NCBI RefSeq assembly: GCF_026151205.1
Contig: NC_087074.1
Span: forward strand, 17,644,712-17,708,711
Origin: Bolinopsis microptera
Taxonomy: Eukaryota; Ctenophora; Tentaculata; Lobata; Bolinopsidae
Reading direction: 5' to 3'
Length of the DNA: 64,000 nt
Below, piece by piece: positions 11,220 through 24,500 of the stretch. The position numbers and the translations under genes were made by a program. The notes below the pieces were generated by a model. The model did not search any database, had not been told where the DNA came from, and worked only from the letters and a program-made list of their open reading frames with translations. Position 1 is the stretch's first letter; every line of letters starts with the position of its first letter.

Positions 11220-14200
11220 CCTGAACTAAAGATTATTTTCTTTATAGTGGTGTACTACATTCAAGGCAAAGCCAATCTGAATTCTGACTTTGGGTTAAGT
11301 TTTAATAATATTATTATACAAAATGTGGTTTGCAAAGATTGGTCTAAACATAACCGAGCAAATTAACTAAAATGAAACCGATGGAAATGTAAGCTTAACG
11401 AAAGGAAATCAGAAAAGGAAAAGTAACGCCAAATCATCGGCCTAATTAGTAAAATGTTGCAACAGGGTAGCTCTTGACACGACAAAGCACTGAACAACAC
11501 TTCAACATTGTTGGTAAGAACTAAGCACTGGACAATGAGGCAGATACATTCTTACAGAGCAAGTTATCCACTAATTTACCGACCAGCGCCCTCTTTAGAT
11601 TGACATGAATTCGGGGATCATAAAACAGTCGGCCTGTACTCTACCTGGCACGTGGCAGCAAAATGGCTGGCACATGCCTTATAGGCAGCAAAGTGTGTGG
11701 CGTTTATTGTAAATGGAGTCTGGGTGGCTCGCCAGAGATAGTATCAAATTGTTCGAAAGTCAATCAAAATTTCACGTGTCTTGATAATTCTCCACCATTT
11801 TTGAATCAAACTTTCTATGGTTAAAGACTTAAAGAGCCAAGCAAAAGGTCAGAAAGCCGTTATTTACAGGCAATCACACTTTAGAACAGATCCACAAAGG
11901 ATGAAGGTGGTATAATTGGTATTTACAGGTGTAGCCGGTGGAATCCCTCTATTGTCAAGGTGATAGCGATAATTGAAATGACCCACACGTGCACAGTAGT
12001 TCGACTCCAGCAGGGCAACTTCTTAGCTTCAATCGAGCCGCGATAGTTACTGACCTGCTCTATACTATATAAGTATCCATAGCAACCACGCAATAGATTC
12101 TAGGCGGAAAATTACTTGGAAATCGGCTCCACATGGGCCCAGATAATGGCTCGGGGAATTGTGGTGTTAGAGTAACAATCTGGAAATCTATAGCTTTTTT
12201 CGGTATTGGGAAACCTGAAATGGGGGTTTATATTTCTATTTCTGAATCACAGTGCTCGTCATTATCTGATTAAGAACACTTTGGAAGAAAACGGTACATT
12301 AGGCAACAAAACAAATAAATCTTTTTTGGATTCAGCGAATGACCTGCTGGGCTAGAGAAATATTTAAGATCGAGGATTGGCTAACAAAAAAATCGATTAC
12401 AAATCGTGGGTATTATATTTAAAAACGATAAAATGGGGCATGGTTGGAAAGGTTTACGACTGCTTAGGTCTCGTCATAGTCGGTATATAATCCTATGCTG
12501 TACTCCATTATTTCTGACAACTCTTATATCTCAATAAAAATGCTAGGCCAAAAGTTACCAAAGAAACCAATAATTCCCAAAAAAGGGCCACAGTTAACAA
12601 CCACAAAACACCACCCTCATCTCCACGCTGATCCGGTGACAAGTCTAAGTAACTGACAGTGAACACATAGAAAACCTAGCACCACCACACCACCTAACAG
12701 CCCCGTGTGAAATACATCCTCTACACAGTACACACCCCTCTAGCTAGGTAGCAACTCTAATGGTTCACTTCGGCGCCTTCCTGTCAATTAATTTAAACGC
12801 GTTTAACATGGCAAGGCTAAATTAATGTGAATCTCGTTGAATTTAATAAAGGGGTCCAGGTAGGTGGTGGTAGACTGTTGAGCTGGTGACAGAGGTCGTG
12901 ACACCTGATTCAGGATTGTTCCGGGCTAGTTTCAGGGAGAGAATTAGCAGGAGTGGTACAAAAGCTGCACAGTGCACAAGTTAAGAGGGCCAGGATAAGA
13001 TCACATCTTCCAGCCCCATTGTCTCGAACTATTTAGTAGGTTTATCATGGTGGTTACTTGAGGTTAGGAACTGTTGCACAATCGCGTGGCAGCTGATTCA
13101 CGTGAGATAAACGTATTTAAGAGGGTGGTGCACTGTGCTGTGCAGGTTAATAAAACTTGTGCCCAAAACTTGTTTGAAATCAGGTGTGCAGGGTGATCTA
13201 TTCAAATTTTTTGAAAAGTGGAACAATTGTTGAGGCAGTAAGTGTTGAGGTAATACATTTACTATAAAGAATGGTTATGTGCCACAAAATCAGTCAAAAT
13301 GTGGTTCCGTGTATGGATCTAGAAAGAAGCAAATGGAAACAATTTGAAGAGGACAATTAAAAAAACTGTACTCTTGAAGTTATGAGAGTGGCCCTTGAAT
13401 TTGTACACTAAAATGTGCGGTGGCATGAAGAGTGGCTCAAAATAGCAAAGCGTAGAAACAATCTCTATTAATAATGTCCCAAGCAATATAAGCAGCACAA
13501 TATCTATCAACGAAAGAGCAGTTTATCATCAGGTGATGCTGGACAGTAGAGTTTGTTAGTAAGCAGAGCTAACCACTCCTTTATTATTCTACCTTTTGTC
13601 TTAAAGCTAAAAGAATTGTTAACGTTATAACGTTGGTGGATTCAGTTTCAAAGACACAGATTGACAGATCAGTTCTGTTTGGTATAAATACAGACAAAGC
13701 ATGAAGTAAGAAACCTTAAACCATTTACCTAAACTGTGATTTACTGCTCAATTGTATGCCTTCACTGCTAAAGCCGAGACGACATGCCTCGCAAATGCTC
13801 AGTTTTTGACCAACTGAACTACAAACTGCTATCCAAAGCGTCTAGAAGCTCCAGAATGTCCCCCTGGTAACCGTAATGTAATTAACAACCACAGATAAAA
13901 GATCTCGTATTACAGAATTCAAAGAGATTCGGTAAATGCATAATGATTAATGAATAATGAAATATTTAACACTCGTTGACCAAGATTTATCACCCTCTCC
14001 AGAAATTATTGGATCAGTATTAGCACTTAGCAGGTATTTTACCACAAATGTTATATTGGGAACCAAATCTAACGAAACAGAACTTGCTGAAGATGGCATG
14101 CTCAGGATATCGGCCAAATTTATACAAACATGAATTGCAAGTAGGAAAGTAGCCTACGGAACGAGCAAGTCGCAAGAATCATTGAATTCGATCATCGATG

Positions 14201-17200
14201 ATGAAATCGGGCACACTAAATTTAACTAAACGTCAAGTGTTCAAATCTGCCGAATATTGGTTGAACTAGATGCCAGTAAATTCATTTATGGCCATCATGT
14301 TCTGCCATTGTTCAATAGATTTAATCCGTGTGCTGTAACACTAACAGCACGAAATTGTTAACATTTGGACGATTATTTCACGTCACGGACCAAAGCTAGT
14401 GTGGCGGAATGGTGGAGCTCAGCCGTAATTGATCAATTAAAAACGCTAATTGGGATAAGTGGCGGAAGGGCGAGGTGAGGCTACCCGATCTGACTGGCAG
14501 CCTCGTCCCCTGCACCAATGCGGCCCATTATGTTAATGTAATGCCATTCAGGACTCCTATATTCGGTGGTGCCACTTTGAGCTCAAACTTCAGTGGTACG
14601 AGATCAGCATGAGTTATGCATGACTTACAAATGCTTTGCGAGTGGTACTGGTAGCATTTCCATTGTCACTTTGTCCATTTATATGATTCAATGAAATTTT
14701 CATTACCACCTGGCGCCTTTTAGATAAATTGGGATCCCAAATGTTACCAATTTTGGTTAACCGTTTATTCTGTTAAAGCAAATTGGTTTACCTGAGTTGG
14801 TAATGGCCAAGAAACAATAGTACGTGCGAGAATGGTCAACAAAGAAATATAAACAACAGTTGAGCCAGTACTGTGACTCTTGAGGAATAAGAGTGGGCCA
14901 GAGGGTCTAGCAGGGCCAGATCTGATTTCTTTTCACACCTTGGAGTGGATTCTAATGAAATACTAATCCCACGCGAATCTTGCTAGGGATCCTAATTGGG
15001 TTCCATAATTGGGTCCAGCCGTGCCCGCAGGGTTTTCAGTTCAGGAAACTTAAAACCAGTACCTCAACTTGGTAGTTCAACTTTGGTTTAACTCCCACGC
15101 AATCAGACGAATTTGTCAAAGTGACGTGTATTCCCACACATCGGGACACATTCAACAACACGTTTACAATTATTGTACAGGCTAAACTGGCCCTGGAGGA
15201 CTGGAGGAGTCCAATAGTACAAGATGGTCCCCCAATAATGTGCCATTAAGACCTGAAGGGTGCAACGCTATTAACGATTAAGCAATTTAAAACAAAATGC
15301 AGTAATAACATTCCAAATAAATTAAATAAGATAATTTGGGATAGGTCTGGCGAGTTGATTCGACCACGTGGTCGGCCCAGCTGCCAGATTAACCTCTTCT
15401 AGTCGAATTAAACTGTCAAGAGCAAATTGGTTTTTGGCTAATGAGACAGCTCCATGCAACCTTAGTTTACTAGGTTTTACTAAGAAATATTTTAATAATT
15501 CGTATTATAGCATGATGATGTGGCCCTCACAGACTATCCTGTAACTAATAATATTAAAATGATTAGGCCAGCTGCCGGAGACCTATAATTAGCTCTCATT
15601 CGACTGAAATTAGGAACCATTGTGCCGAACAAATGGGATTTTGACAGAATAATTATGAAATAAGCCTAATTTCTGGAAAGTTTCAAGTAAAAAGTTGGTG
15701 GTGATTGTCATGATTAGGGTCCAATTTGGACTCCAGTTCCATAAATGCGGTGACACTTTCTAATCGGGTAAAACTAAAGCCAAAGGCACCCCGCACCAAA
15801 GCTAAAACATTAAGATATGTTTTGGTTTCACGATCATTTCTGCGATATAACCATCATATAATTAAAACTAAAATAGATCGTAAAAATAATCACTTTCATA
15901 GAAATGTTGGCATTGAACGTCACACTCATCCATGATATTGATACAAGCTGCGACACAGCAAAGTTACAAAGTGCCCTCCATATCAGACTGACAAACCGGA
16001 GCTAAAACGCCATTTAATAAAATGAGGAGGCCAATATGTTAAATTATGAAGATAATTACCCCCATTGTCCTCTATAATTCTAAATAACCACCTCGCGCGG
16101 CGAGATTACAAAGACCTGATTGTTTGGACACACCAGGCACTGCACTCCTAGACAATGAGGCTCCTCTGCCGGCTGCTTATTCAGCATAGCCAGAGCACTT
16201 GTTAAATTAGCGCCCAGTATTCATTAAGAGCGGGGAACCATGCTTTAAAAGCTAAGAATGAGGACACGCACTAGTCAGACTCTGTATAAACATCTGGTAA
16301 TTCTAGACGCTAGAACAGCTGGGAGGAAACCATTGTGCTGAACATGGACTATACCTGGAGGATAGACCCTTGTGAGGAGCATGCACCATCACCATGGTGA
16401 CCATCGAGCTGAGGACAAAAGCCCCGGGTCATCGGAGTAGACATGAAGCAGGTTATGGATACTCATTACTCAACTACTGTAAGTGTACCTACCTAAGTGT
16501 TACTGTTATAATCGGGGGACAGTTACATATTATTTAAGTCTAGACTTAGATCAGTGCAAAGAACGAGCCCTAATCAGTAATCAATGACTGCATGGTGAAC
16601 AAAAAAGGTCGTCTGACCACAAAAAAGGAACAATTACAAATTAGTCGCCACAATTTAAATTTGGCGACCATTTTAGAACTGTTATGTAGCGATAATCAGT
16701 AATAAAAGTGATGTCGAGATGCTGAATATGATTAATTACCTGTTAGCACTTCACCAATTTATCACCAAGTTAGCAAGTAGCTGTTAAGATAAACAATGGC
16801 GAGGAGAGCAGTACTCAGGTAGTGCCATAAGGCACAAGTTTAGTTTTACCCTGCCTTAAACAAACACTGCTACATGTAGGGCACGTAAATAAGGCGTGAG
16901 ATAGCCGGAAGTGTTTACAGTGTAGAGGAAGTAAGGGGCATCCTCTGATGATTGCACGTGCATTCTCTGATAATTTCACGTGCACAGGCGGCTGTAAGAT
17001 CACGTGTGCGGAATTTTTATAACGGATAACCCAACTAGCAATTGTCATCACAAGGCCAGAACTCTATATTGATGCAGGGACAGACCACGGGGCATGACCC
17101 AATTCTTGCTACATATATACAAGTCATATAATCGCTATCAAGGGCATCAAGCCAATAAATCATCTTAGACACAATGCCGATAGAGTTCAAGGCTCTCACA

Positions 17201-17460
17201 TTTGCCTTCAAGTTACAGTGAATGATAGACACCAATCATGAATAATAACAGGACTTAGCGAATGTGAAAGTTAAACATGTTAAATCCTGTATTCATGCTT
17301 TCGGTATTGGCAAATGTCAAAGGGATATTTTGAAACCTTGGCAGCGACACCACGCACCTTATTTACTATTCAGGGCACCCGAGTGCAGGCTGCACTCTGC
17401 AGCATGTTCAGCTTAACCGGTCGATCCTAGATCAGTATGGATCTTAGTCCGTATAACTAT
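11220..17460. other. 6.2 kb without a supported gene
   Basis: Only short open frames without splice context or recognisable domains. Untranslated first exons of the minus-strand gene at 10.4-11.2 kb could lie here, but I cannot identify them. Confidence 0.45.
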
Positions 17461-17722
17461 ACAGGATGAGCCGGCACAGCTGAATTGACAGAGGATGAGC
17501 CGGTACAGCTGAATTGACAGAGGATGAGCCGGTACAGCTGAATTGACAGAGGATGAGCCGGTACAGCTGAACTGACGCAGGATGAGCCGGTTCAGCTGAA
17601 CTGACGCAGGATGAGCCGGTACAGCTGAACTGACGCAGGATGAGCCGGTACAGCTGAACTGACGCATGATCAGCCGGTACAGCAGCTGAACTGACGCAGG
17701 ATGAGCCGGTACAGCTGAATCA
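17461..17722. repeat. 29-bp minisatellite, 9 copies, each with CAGCTG
   Basis: Units of AGGATGAGCCGGTACAGCTG plus nine more bases start at 17463, 17492, 17521, 17550, 17579, 17608, 17637, 17666 and 17698. Each contains the palindrome CAGCTG. The eighth unit carries a 3-bp CAG insertion. The open frame across it on the minus strand arises only from the repetition. Confidence 0.9.
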
Positions 17723-18869
17723 GAATATTGACGCAGGAAAACAGGATTTCCCCGTGTAGCTGGTAGCTGGTGTAGCTGGTAGCTGGTGTAGCTGCCCGGT
17801 GAAGCTGGTAACATATAAAGATCAAGCTATAGACCCTGTAAATACCCAGTAAATACAGAACGCTGAGAGAGCACAAGCTGCTGCTAAGAACTAAGATAGT
17901 GTAACGAAAGCAAGCTTGCTTGCTTGCTGTACATCACCCTGCCAAGAGGGAGAGAGAGAGAGAGAGAGGGGCGAATCACAGAGCAATTAACAGATCCATG
18001 ATAATTGATGCGGGGAGAGCTATTCAGTGAGGTAGATAAAGAGAGAGAGTTGTTAGGTGGCTGCATTGAGCGGGGCCGTTCTGCCTGAGTACACATCGCG
18101 TCGACCCTCTGTCAAAGTAAAAAGTGTCAGCTGTTACTTTGCCTTGTTTTTAGAGGTGACAATTAAGACCCATGCAGATAATGCACCTGAATTTAACGGC
18201 CCCCAAACTATCCATTGCCCAGTTTAAGGCCCCCGCCAATTCCACCAATATGCCATTACGAGCAGTGGCTACGTGAGAACTGGTCTAAATATCGATTATA
18301 GTGCCGGTGAGTAGTCATTACAGCAGCCTACTTGATGTGCTAAGTACAGTCGAGCCATTATACTACTGCACCACCGTGCCCCGCGATATTTCTCGAGACC
18401 TCGCTAAAAGCCATTTCAACACATCTGTTCTTTCGGGTATGGTATAATCTGTTCCATGGAGTGAGGTCTCATTCTTTTTGGGAGATCAGAGTTTTCGAAC
18501 TCAGCTATAAGTGTAATAAGCATCTCAAGAAAAATGTTAACTCCGAAGATAGATCAATTTTAGATTACATTCAGGTTTATTGTTTAACTTTTATATGAGT
18601 CATCGACATTTTTACGAATTAAAATCAGCAATTCCCAATTAAAAGTTTGGTGATTTAAATTTGATAATTCATTAAATGTTTTATTCTATACATAATAACT
18701 TACAAGTCTCCCGAAAAAAAGGTTAAAACAAAACTACTGAAAAAAATATCAGAATCAGATAAAAAGACACTTCAATTCCAAAAAATCGAAGGAAAAAAAC
18801 ATAAAATGATTAAAGTAAATTCGCAATTCAGTGACTCAATCAAGACCTTAAAAAAATTGGTTATTACAA
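17723..18869. other. Intergenic, with a GA microsatellite
   Basis: Contains a (GA)n run at about 17948-17968. No exon-like frame. The distal part (18.6-18.87 kb) is the probable 3' untranslated region of the linker histone gene; a minus-strand AATAAA lies at 18680-18685, 185 bp past the stop. Confidence 0.5.
17757..17800. repeat. Short TAGCTGG-type repeat
   Basis: About four copies of a TAGCTGGTAGCTGGTG-like motif lie immediately beyond the 29-bp minisatellite. They share its AGCTG core. Confidence 0.7.
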
Positions 18870-20518
18870 TCAAAACTCCTTTTCTGATTCCGACTCAGAT
18901 TCGGTATAAACGGGTTTATAGACAGGTTTCTTGGTAGCTTTTCCTTTCCCCTTTGTCTTTACCGGCACTGGCACATCAAGTTCGTCCTCCAATTCAAACT
19001 CATCCACAGTCTTCTTCTGAGGAACTATCTTTGTTTTCTTGGCTGTCTTTTTTAAATTCTTCTTCACTGGCGAAGCCTCGTTCTCTTTGTCAGATTCCCC
19101 GTCATTTAAAATCTGATCATAGACACTCTGTTTGGGTACAGGTGGTCCTGCTGGTGCCTTTACTTTCTTGGTAGCTTTAGGTTTGGCTGGTGGTGGTCCT
19201 GTTTCAGCATCGGGCATTGGTGCGGTTTTCTTCAGAGGAGGTTTGGTGAGGTCTGCTATTTTCTTCGCTGGTTTTTTAGCTTTCTTGACAACTTTACTGA
19301 CGATCTTGGTTTTGGCAGGTCTCCCCTTTGCCTTGGGTTTTGTTTTCTCCGGAGAAGAAGCCTGACTGTCACTCTCAGATTCACTCTCAGATTCTTCTGT
19401 TACCGAGTCAGCTGGTTTAGGAGCTACTTTCTTCTTGGGAGCTGGTTTCTTAGTTGTTTTCTTAGCTGCTGGCTTTTTGGTTTCAACCTCAGCCTCACTA
19501 TCAGTTTCTGTATCAGCGGGTTTGGCAGCGGGTTTCTTCTTAAGGGCTGGTTTCTTGGTAGTTTTCTTAGCTGTCGGCTTTTTAGTCTTAGTTGCAACAA
19601 TTTCGTCACTCAGCTTGAATCTGCCTGAATACGAGGGAGAGGAATTGTATTATAGTGGTATGGTTTATCATAGTAAGAAGACATTAGAGTTACAATTTTA
19701 ATTCTAGATGGTTAACAAATTATGTATGTGAGCAGGAGATTGTTGAAAGAAAATCTTTAAAAGTTTTACCATTAAGTCCATTTCCAGATGTATTGATGAG
19801 CGTTTTCTTATTTAACATTTTTTTAGCAGCCAACTTAATTGAATCTGAAAAATATAAATATAGCTTTAGCTTCAAATTCACAAATGTGTTAAAACCAATA
19901 AAACTTGTAAAATGATTGGCGGTTTTCCTCGGCAAACAGAAACCGCGAAATCGTCAATAAAAAAGATCGCTTACTCTTTGATCGAGATTCGTCAGGAAAA
20001 TCATTTTGTTGCAAGATGAATTTAGTGACAGATTGAATTGTCGACCCTTTGTATCTCTTTTTACCTGCAGCGTGGGAATAAACTGATTACAACATGGTCT
20101 AGGACGTGCCGAAATATAATTTCATTACTTAGCTTAATTTTTAAAAGTTTTAATAGCAACGCATAGTTATTTAGTCTCATAGTCATACTTGTATTTCAAT
20201 TCAATTCGAAATAATGAAAGTAAAATTAAAGAACTTAAAAATATTCGCATATTGTTAGACTTGCAGTAAGAGTCAGTATAAAAGTTAATTATTCAGAAAG
20301 GTCTATCGATCAGTGGCACAGCTGTTACAAATTGTTTTGGGATAATTCAACTGGATTAATTATCAAATTCAATTAATTTAAAGCTTACTTCCGACCAATG
20401 GTTCATTGAGCTGTTTTTCAATTTCTTTCAGTGCAATCACAGCGTCTTCAATCAGTTTTGGAAATGGTTTGGTCGACTTGGTTATCTTCTCTGCCGGCAC
20501 ATCATTGTTGTCCATCAT
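18870..20518 (-). CDS. Linker histone H1 (4 exons, 349 aa)
   Basis: In reading order the exons are 20518-20389, 20064-19975, 19844-19770 and 19624-18870. All introns join in phase 1. Residues about 20-105 form the winged-helix H1/H5 globular domain: FPKLIEDAVIALKEI, then GSTIQSVTKFI, then SIKLAAKKML, and finally the diagnostic LINTSGNGLNGRFKLS (family: LVQTKGTGASGSFKL). The tail (about aa 106-349) is Lys/Ala/Pro-rich with KKP/AKK blocks, as in H1. It also holds unusual acidic Ser-Glu clusters and an internal duplication (PADTETDSEAEVE and PADSVTEESESES). The protein binds linker DNA at the nucleosome dyad and compacts chromatin. Introns and a probable poly(A) site suggest a replacement-type rather than S-phase histone gene. 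Confidence 0.88.
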
Positions 20519-21541
20519 CTATATCTATCTATGAATTGAATATTTATTATGTTTTAGTTTGTAGTTAAAACCTTAAAACGAAACTCGTTCCAGATTTCAT
20601 CTGGATCGACCTAGGCAGGCAGTTAAAACCTTAGGTAACTAACTTAAACTATCATGGGATTTATTAGTTTTACATTAACCCATAATACTTAATAAATATT
20701 TCTGCATTCCACCTTAATCCCTTATTAATATATTCATAGGTTGGGGCAACAGCAGCAGCAGCAGCACAGTTATTGCATCACCTTTCCATGATTATTTTCA
20801 CTTTATCCAACACACGTCACACACAGTACTTTAAAGATACAAATAACTGAATTAAGGCGAGGCTGTTAATGTTATCTTCAACTGACTCATGCAATACTGA
20901 CCAACAAGATATGATGTAATGTTAATTGTGATATCTAAATTTAGAGCAGAGACCTATCCTGAATCTACAAGTACATTGACTTCGGGCGTAACTCTGATGA
21001 AACATGCGACTCAATGCTTTACTCAGAGTTGTGTGTCAGCATGGATAAACTTTGTTTTAACATTGTATTGTCAGCTTTCTTTCTACTCAACTGAAATATT
21101 CGCATTTCAGAGCTCAGTAAACTTGCATAATTATCGAGTTAATTTTCTTTTGTTGTTTTATTTGTCGGCCACTAGTTGCGGCTAGTGCTTTTTAAAAATG
21201 TTTCATTGCTAAAAATCTGTTTGATAAAATTGAAGTTCCGAAAAATCTCCAAATATTCGTCAAAAACGGTTTTAATATCTAACAAAACAACGCAACGAAA
21301 CGGCTACAAGTGCAAGAGTATAAAAAGGTAGGTACAACATAACTTACACATGGTCGTTTAGAGATTATCTCAATTTAGATTAGATAACGCAAAACGCGAT
21401 AGTGTAACAGAATATTTCATAGTCATACAATCAATTTGAACAACAAAAATGATGATCACCTTAATTCCGCGTTATTCCTAATGAGACAAAAACATTTCCC
21501 AGCAGGAAGAAGATTTTATCTCACCGTAATATCTCAATAAA
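20519..21541. promoter_or_regulatory. Shared upstream region of divergent H1 and SLC45-like genes
   Basis: About 1.0 kb separates the two start codons of genes transcribed apart from each other, so both promoters must lie here. I see a short GCA/CAG run near 20750-20767 and no convincing TATA box. The ORF within it (20919-21185) has no domain. Confidence 0.5.
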
Positions 21542-24500
21542 ATGACGTCATCAGTTGATCAGAAAGTCAGTATTCTATCTCTACTCCGTGCCTCAGCTAT
21601 ATTCGGTGCTATAGAGTTCGTGTACAGTGCTGAAACAGCATACTCTACCCCTCTCCTCGAGTCAGCTGGTATTGATGAGAAGTATACTGCCCTCACCTGG
21701 TCTATGAGTCCGGTTATAGGTACTGTTAGTGTTGTCATGGGTACTGTTTGTGTTGTCATGGGTACTGTTAGTGTTGTCATAGGTACTGTTAGTGTTGTCA
21801 TGGGTACTGTTAGTGTTGTCATAGGTACTGTTAGTGTTGTCATAGGTACTGTTAGTGTTGTCATGGGTACTGTTTGTGTTGTCATGGGTACTGTTAGTGT
21901 TGTCATGGGTACTGTTAGTGTTGTCATGGGTACTGTTAGTGTTGTCATAGGTACTGTTAGCGTTGTCATGGGTACTGTTTGTGTTGTCATGGGTACTGTT
22001 TGTGTTGTCATGGGTACTGTTAGTGTTGTCATGGGTACTGTTAGTGTTGTCATAGGTACTGTTAGTGTTGTCATGGGTACTGTTTGTGTTGTCATGGGTA
22101 CTGTTAATGTTGTCATGGGTACTGTTTGTGTTGTCATGGGTACTGTTGCTGCATCTTACTTGGCACAAAACACAGTTATAAAGTTTGTTTTGGACAGACG
22201 TTTACCTGAGACTCTTGTTTTGCAGGGTTCGTGTTGCAGCCGATAGTTGGTATTTTAAGTGACAGATGTATGTGCAGATGGGGGAGGAGGAAACCGTTCA
22301 TCCTCATCCTTGCTCTCATCATCTTCACTGCTTCCTTCATTTTACCTCTAAGCAGGGACATTGGTAAGAAAGCAAGCATAATTTATATATATGATGCTGT
22401 ATTTGAAGTGGTTCAAACTTAAAGGGAATTAAAGGGATTTGACATCTTTCAAGAATTTCATTTCTTAACTTATTCATTTCAGGAACCAATCTAGGTAACA
22501 TTTTCAAGTTTAGCCCCACAGTGATCACAGGAGCAGTTACAGTAATCAGTGTCATCATGTTGGACTTCTGTAACGACTCCATTCACACCCCACTGCGAGC
22601 CTTCCTAGCTGACGCGTACCCTCGTACAGTGGAGGTACAGGAGCTGAGTAACACTCTCTACTCTATTGTGGGAGGGTTCGGGGGCATGTTCGGGTACATT
22701 CTCTGTTCTATTGACACGTCTTTTGTTGAGGAACCCATCTCGAGACTCACAGGTACATATCATATTGTCATCTACACCAATAAAAAGGGTTGAGTCCGCT
22801 CACTCAGATAATACAAAATTTAAGGACAAGTCTGAAGTCATGCAACATTACAATGCATTCTGGTTACTATAAATACATTTGCAGGGTCGAAAGAATACAA
22901 CCAAGAGAAGGCAGTGTTTGGGGTGTGTATCGTGGTTCTAATCCTCGGCACCGTCATTACCCTCACCTCCCGCAAAGAAAGGAACCCTAACTTGGAGGGG
23001 AGCGAAGAGGAACCGCTCATCCAGAAACGTAGGGAGATACTGAAAATTAGTGATGATAACGAACCTGAGATGATCATTAAAGCTCATAGTTTACAAGGTA
23101 ATGGTACATGATAACTCTGAGTTGTTGATGGAAGTTTGTGATTGATGTGATCATGATACTATATTACTCTAAGACTTCGAGTCAACGATTTGTTACCTTA
23201 TAGCATTTGCAAATCGAGATTTCTGTATCTGAGCGAATTTTCTGATTTGCTTACTTCACTGTGGTCTGATTTACCCAACGTTGGCAATTTTTACCTAAAT
23301 CACTTCAACACCACAACCATGACGATATTCCCTCAGAGGGAGACGAAAGTAGGATAAGTTTGAGAACTTTGGTACTGAGTATAGTGAAGATCCCAGGAAA
23401 GATAGCAGTGTTGATGATAATGCAGCTTTTGACGAGTTCTATCATGTTTTGCTACTTCCTGTACTTCACTACATTTGTTGCTAAAGTTGTTTACAACGCG
23501 AGCCCTGGAGATAAACATTTCACTGATGGTAAGGTTGCTTTTCTGTTTGTATGTTAAAAACGGGCTAGTATAGCTTCTTTGAGTTCGAACACTAAATTCG
23601 TTAAAATTTAAAATCCTTTGGTCACTCTAAATTTAATTAAGAGTTTACTTAAGAGTTTAAAACATTCAGCAGAGTTTGAGTATTTGTTGATAGATTTGCA
23701 ATTTAATCAGGTATTTAATCATTATATGGGATGCATAATAATAATAATATCACACTTCTTTTGAAAGGATTCACCCGTACGTTTATAACTAATGGATTAT
23801 ATAACTAGTATTAAATCATTTTAATTCGAAAACTCTAGTGCGGTTTAAAAACTAAATCTGAATCTCACTAAAATTCAAATCATCAAGCGGACCGCGTTAA
23901 AAAAACTTTGAATTGACGATATATATTTTAATCCCCAGGTGTGAGATGGGGTTGTCTGGGGATGACCTTGATGTCTTTAACCTGCATCACCTTCAGTTTC
24001 CTGCTACCCACCTTCATCAAAAGGTTTGGAATTTAATCTTTCGTTTATCTTATCTTTAAACTCACGAATGTGGTTACAGTTCAGTTATAGGGCCTCAACT
24101 TCAAGTTCATAATTGTTCGAAATAATTTATATTGAAATGTGATAAGGTGCTATCTAGTGTTCATGTTTTTACGAACAATTAACTCGATGGGTTTGAAAAA
24201 CATGACTGACCTATGACCTAACAATCTAAATTCCAAAAGTAAAGATCGTATGATTTAACAACCACCATGAGGCTTATAATTAAATTTAAATAACCTATGA
24301 GTCATAACAATAACATGACCTTATCCCCCAACGGTGCACTGGTACTAGCACTACCGTAATAACCGTACTATTCCACAGGACCTCAATCAAAGCGATCTAC
24401 TTCATTAGCCACGTGGCAGCATGTGCCGGGTTCGCTCTAATGCCTTGGTTCGCCAACAAGACCACAGTCATCCTATTCAGCATATTTCCTGGAGTCCTGA

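Noticed and set aside
21559-22168. Minus-strand frames of 168 and 192 aa (STHDNTN and MTTLTVP repeats)
   Set aside because: Antisense shadows of the 21-bp minisatellite in the SLC45 intron.
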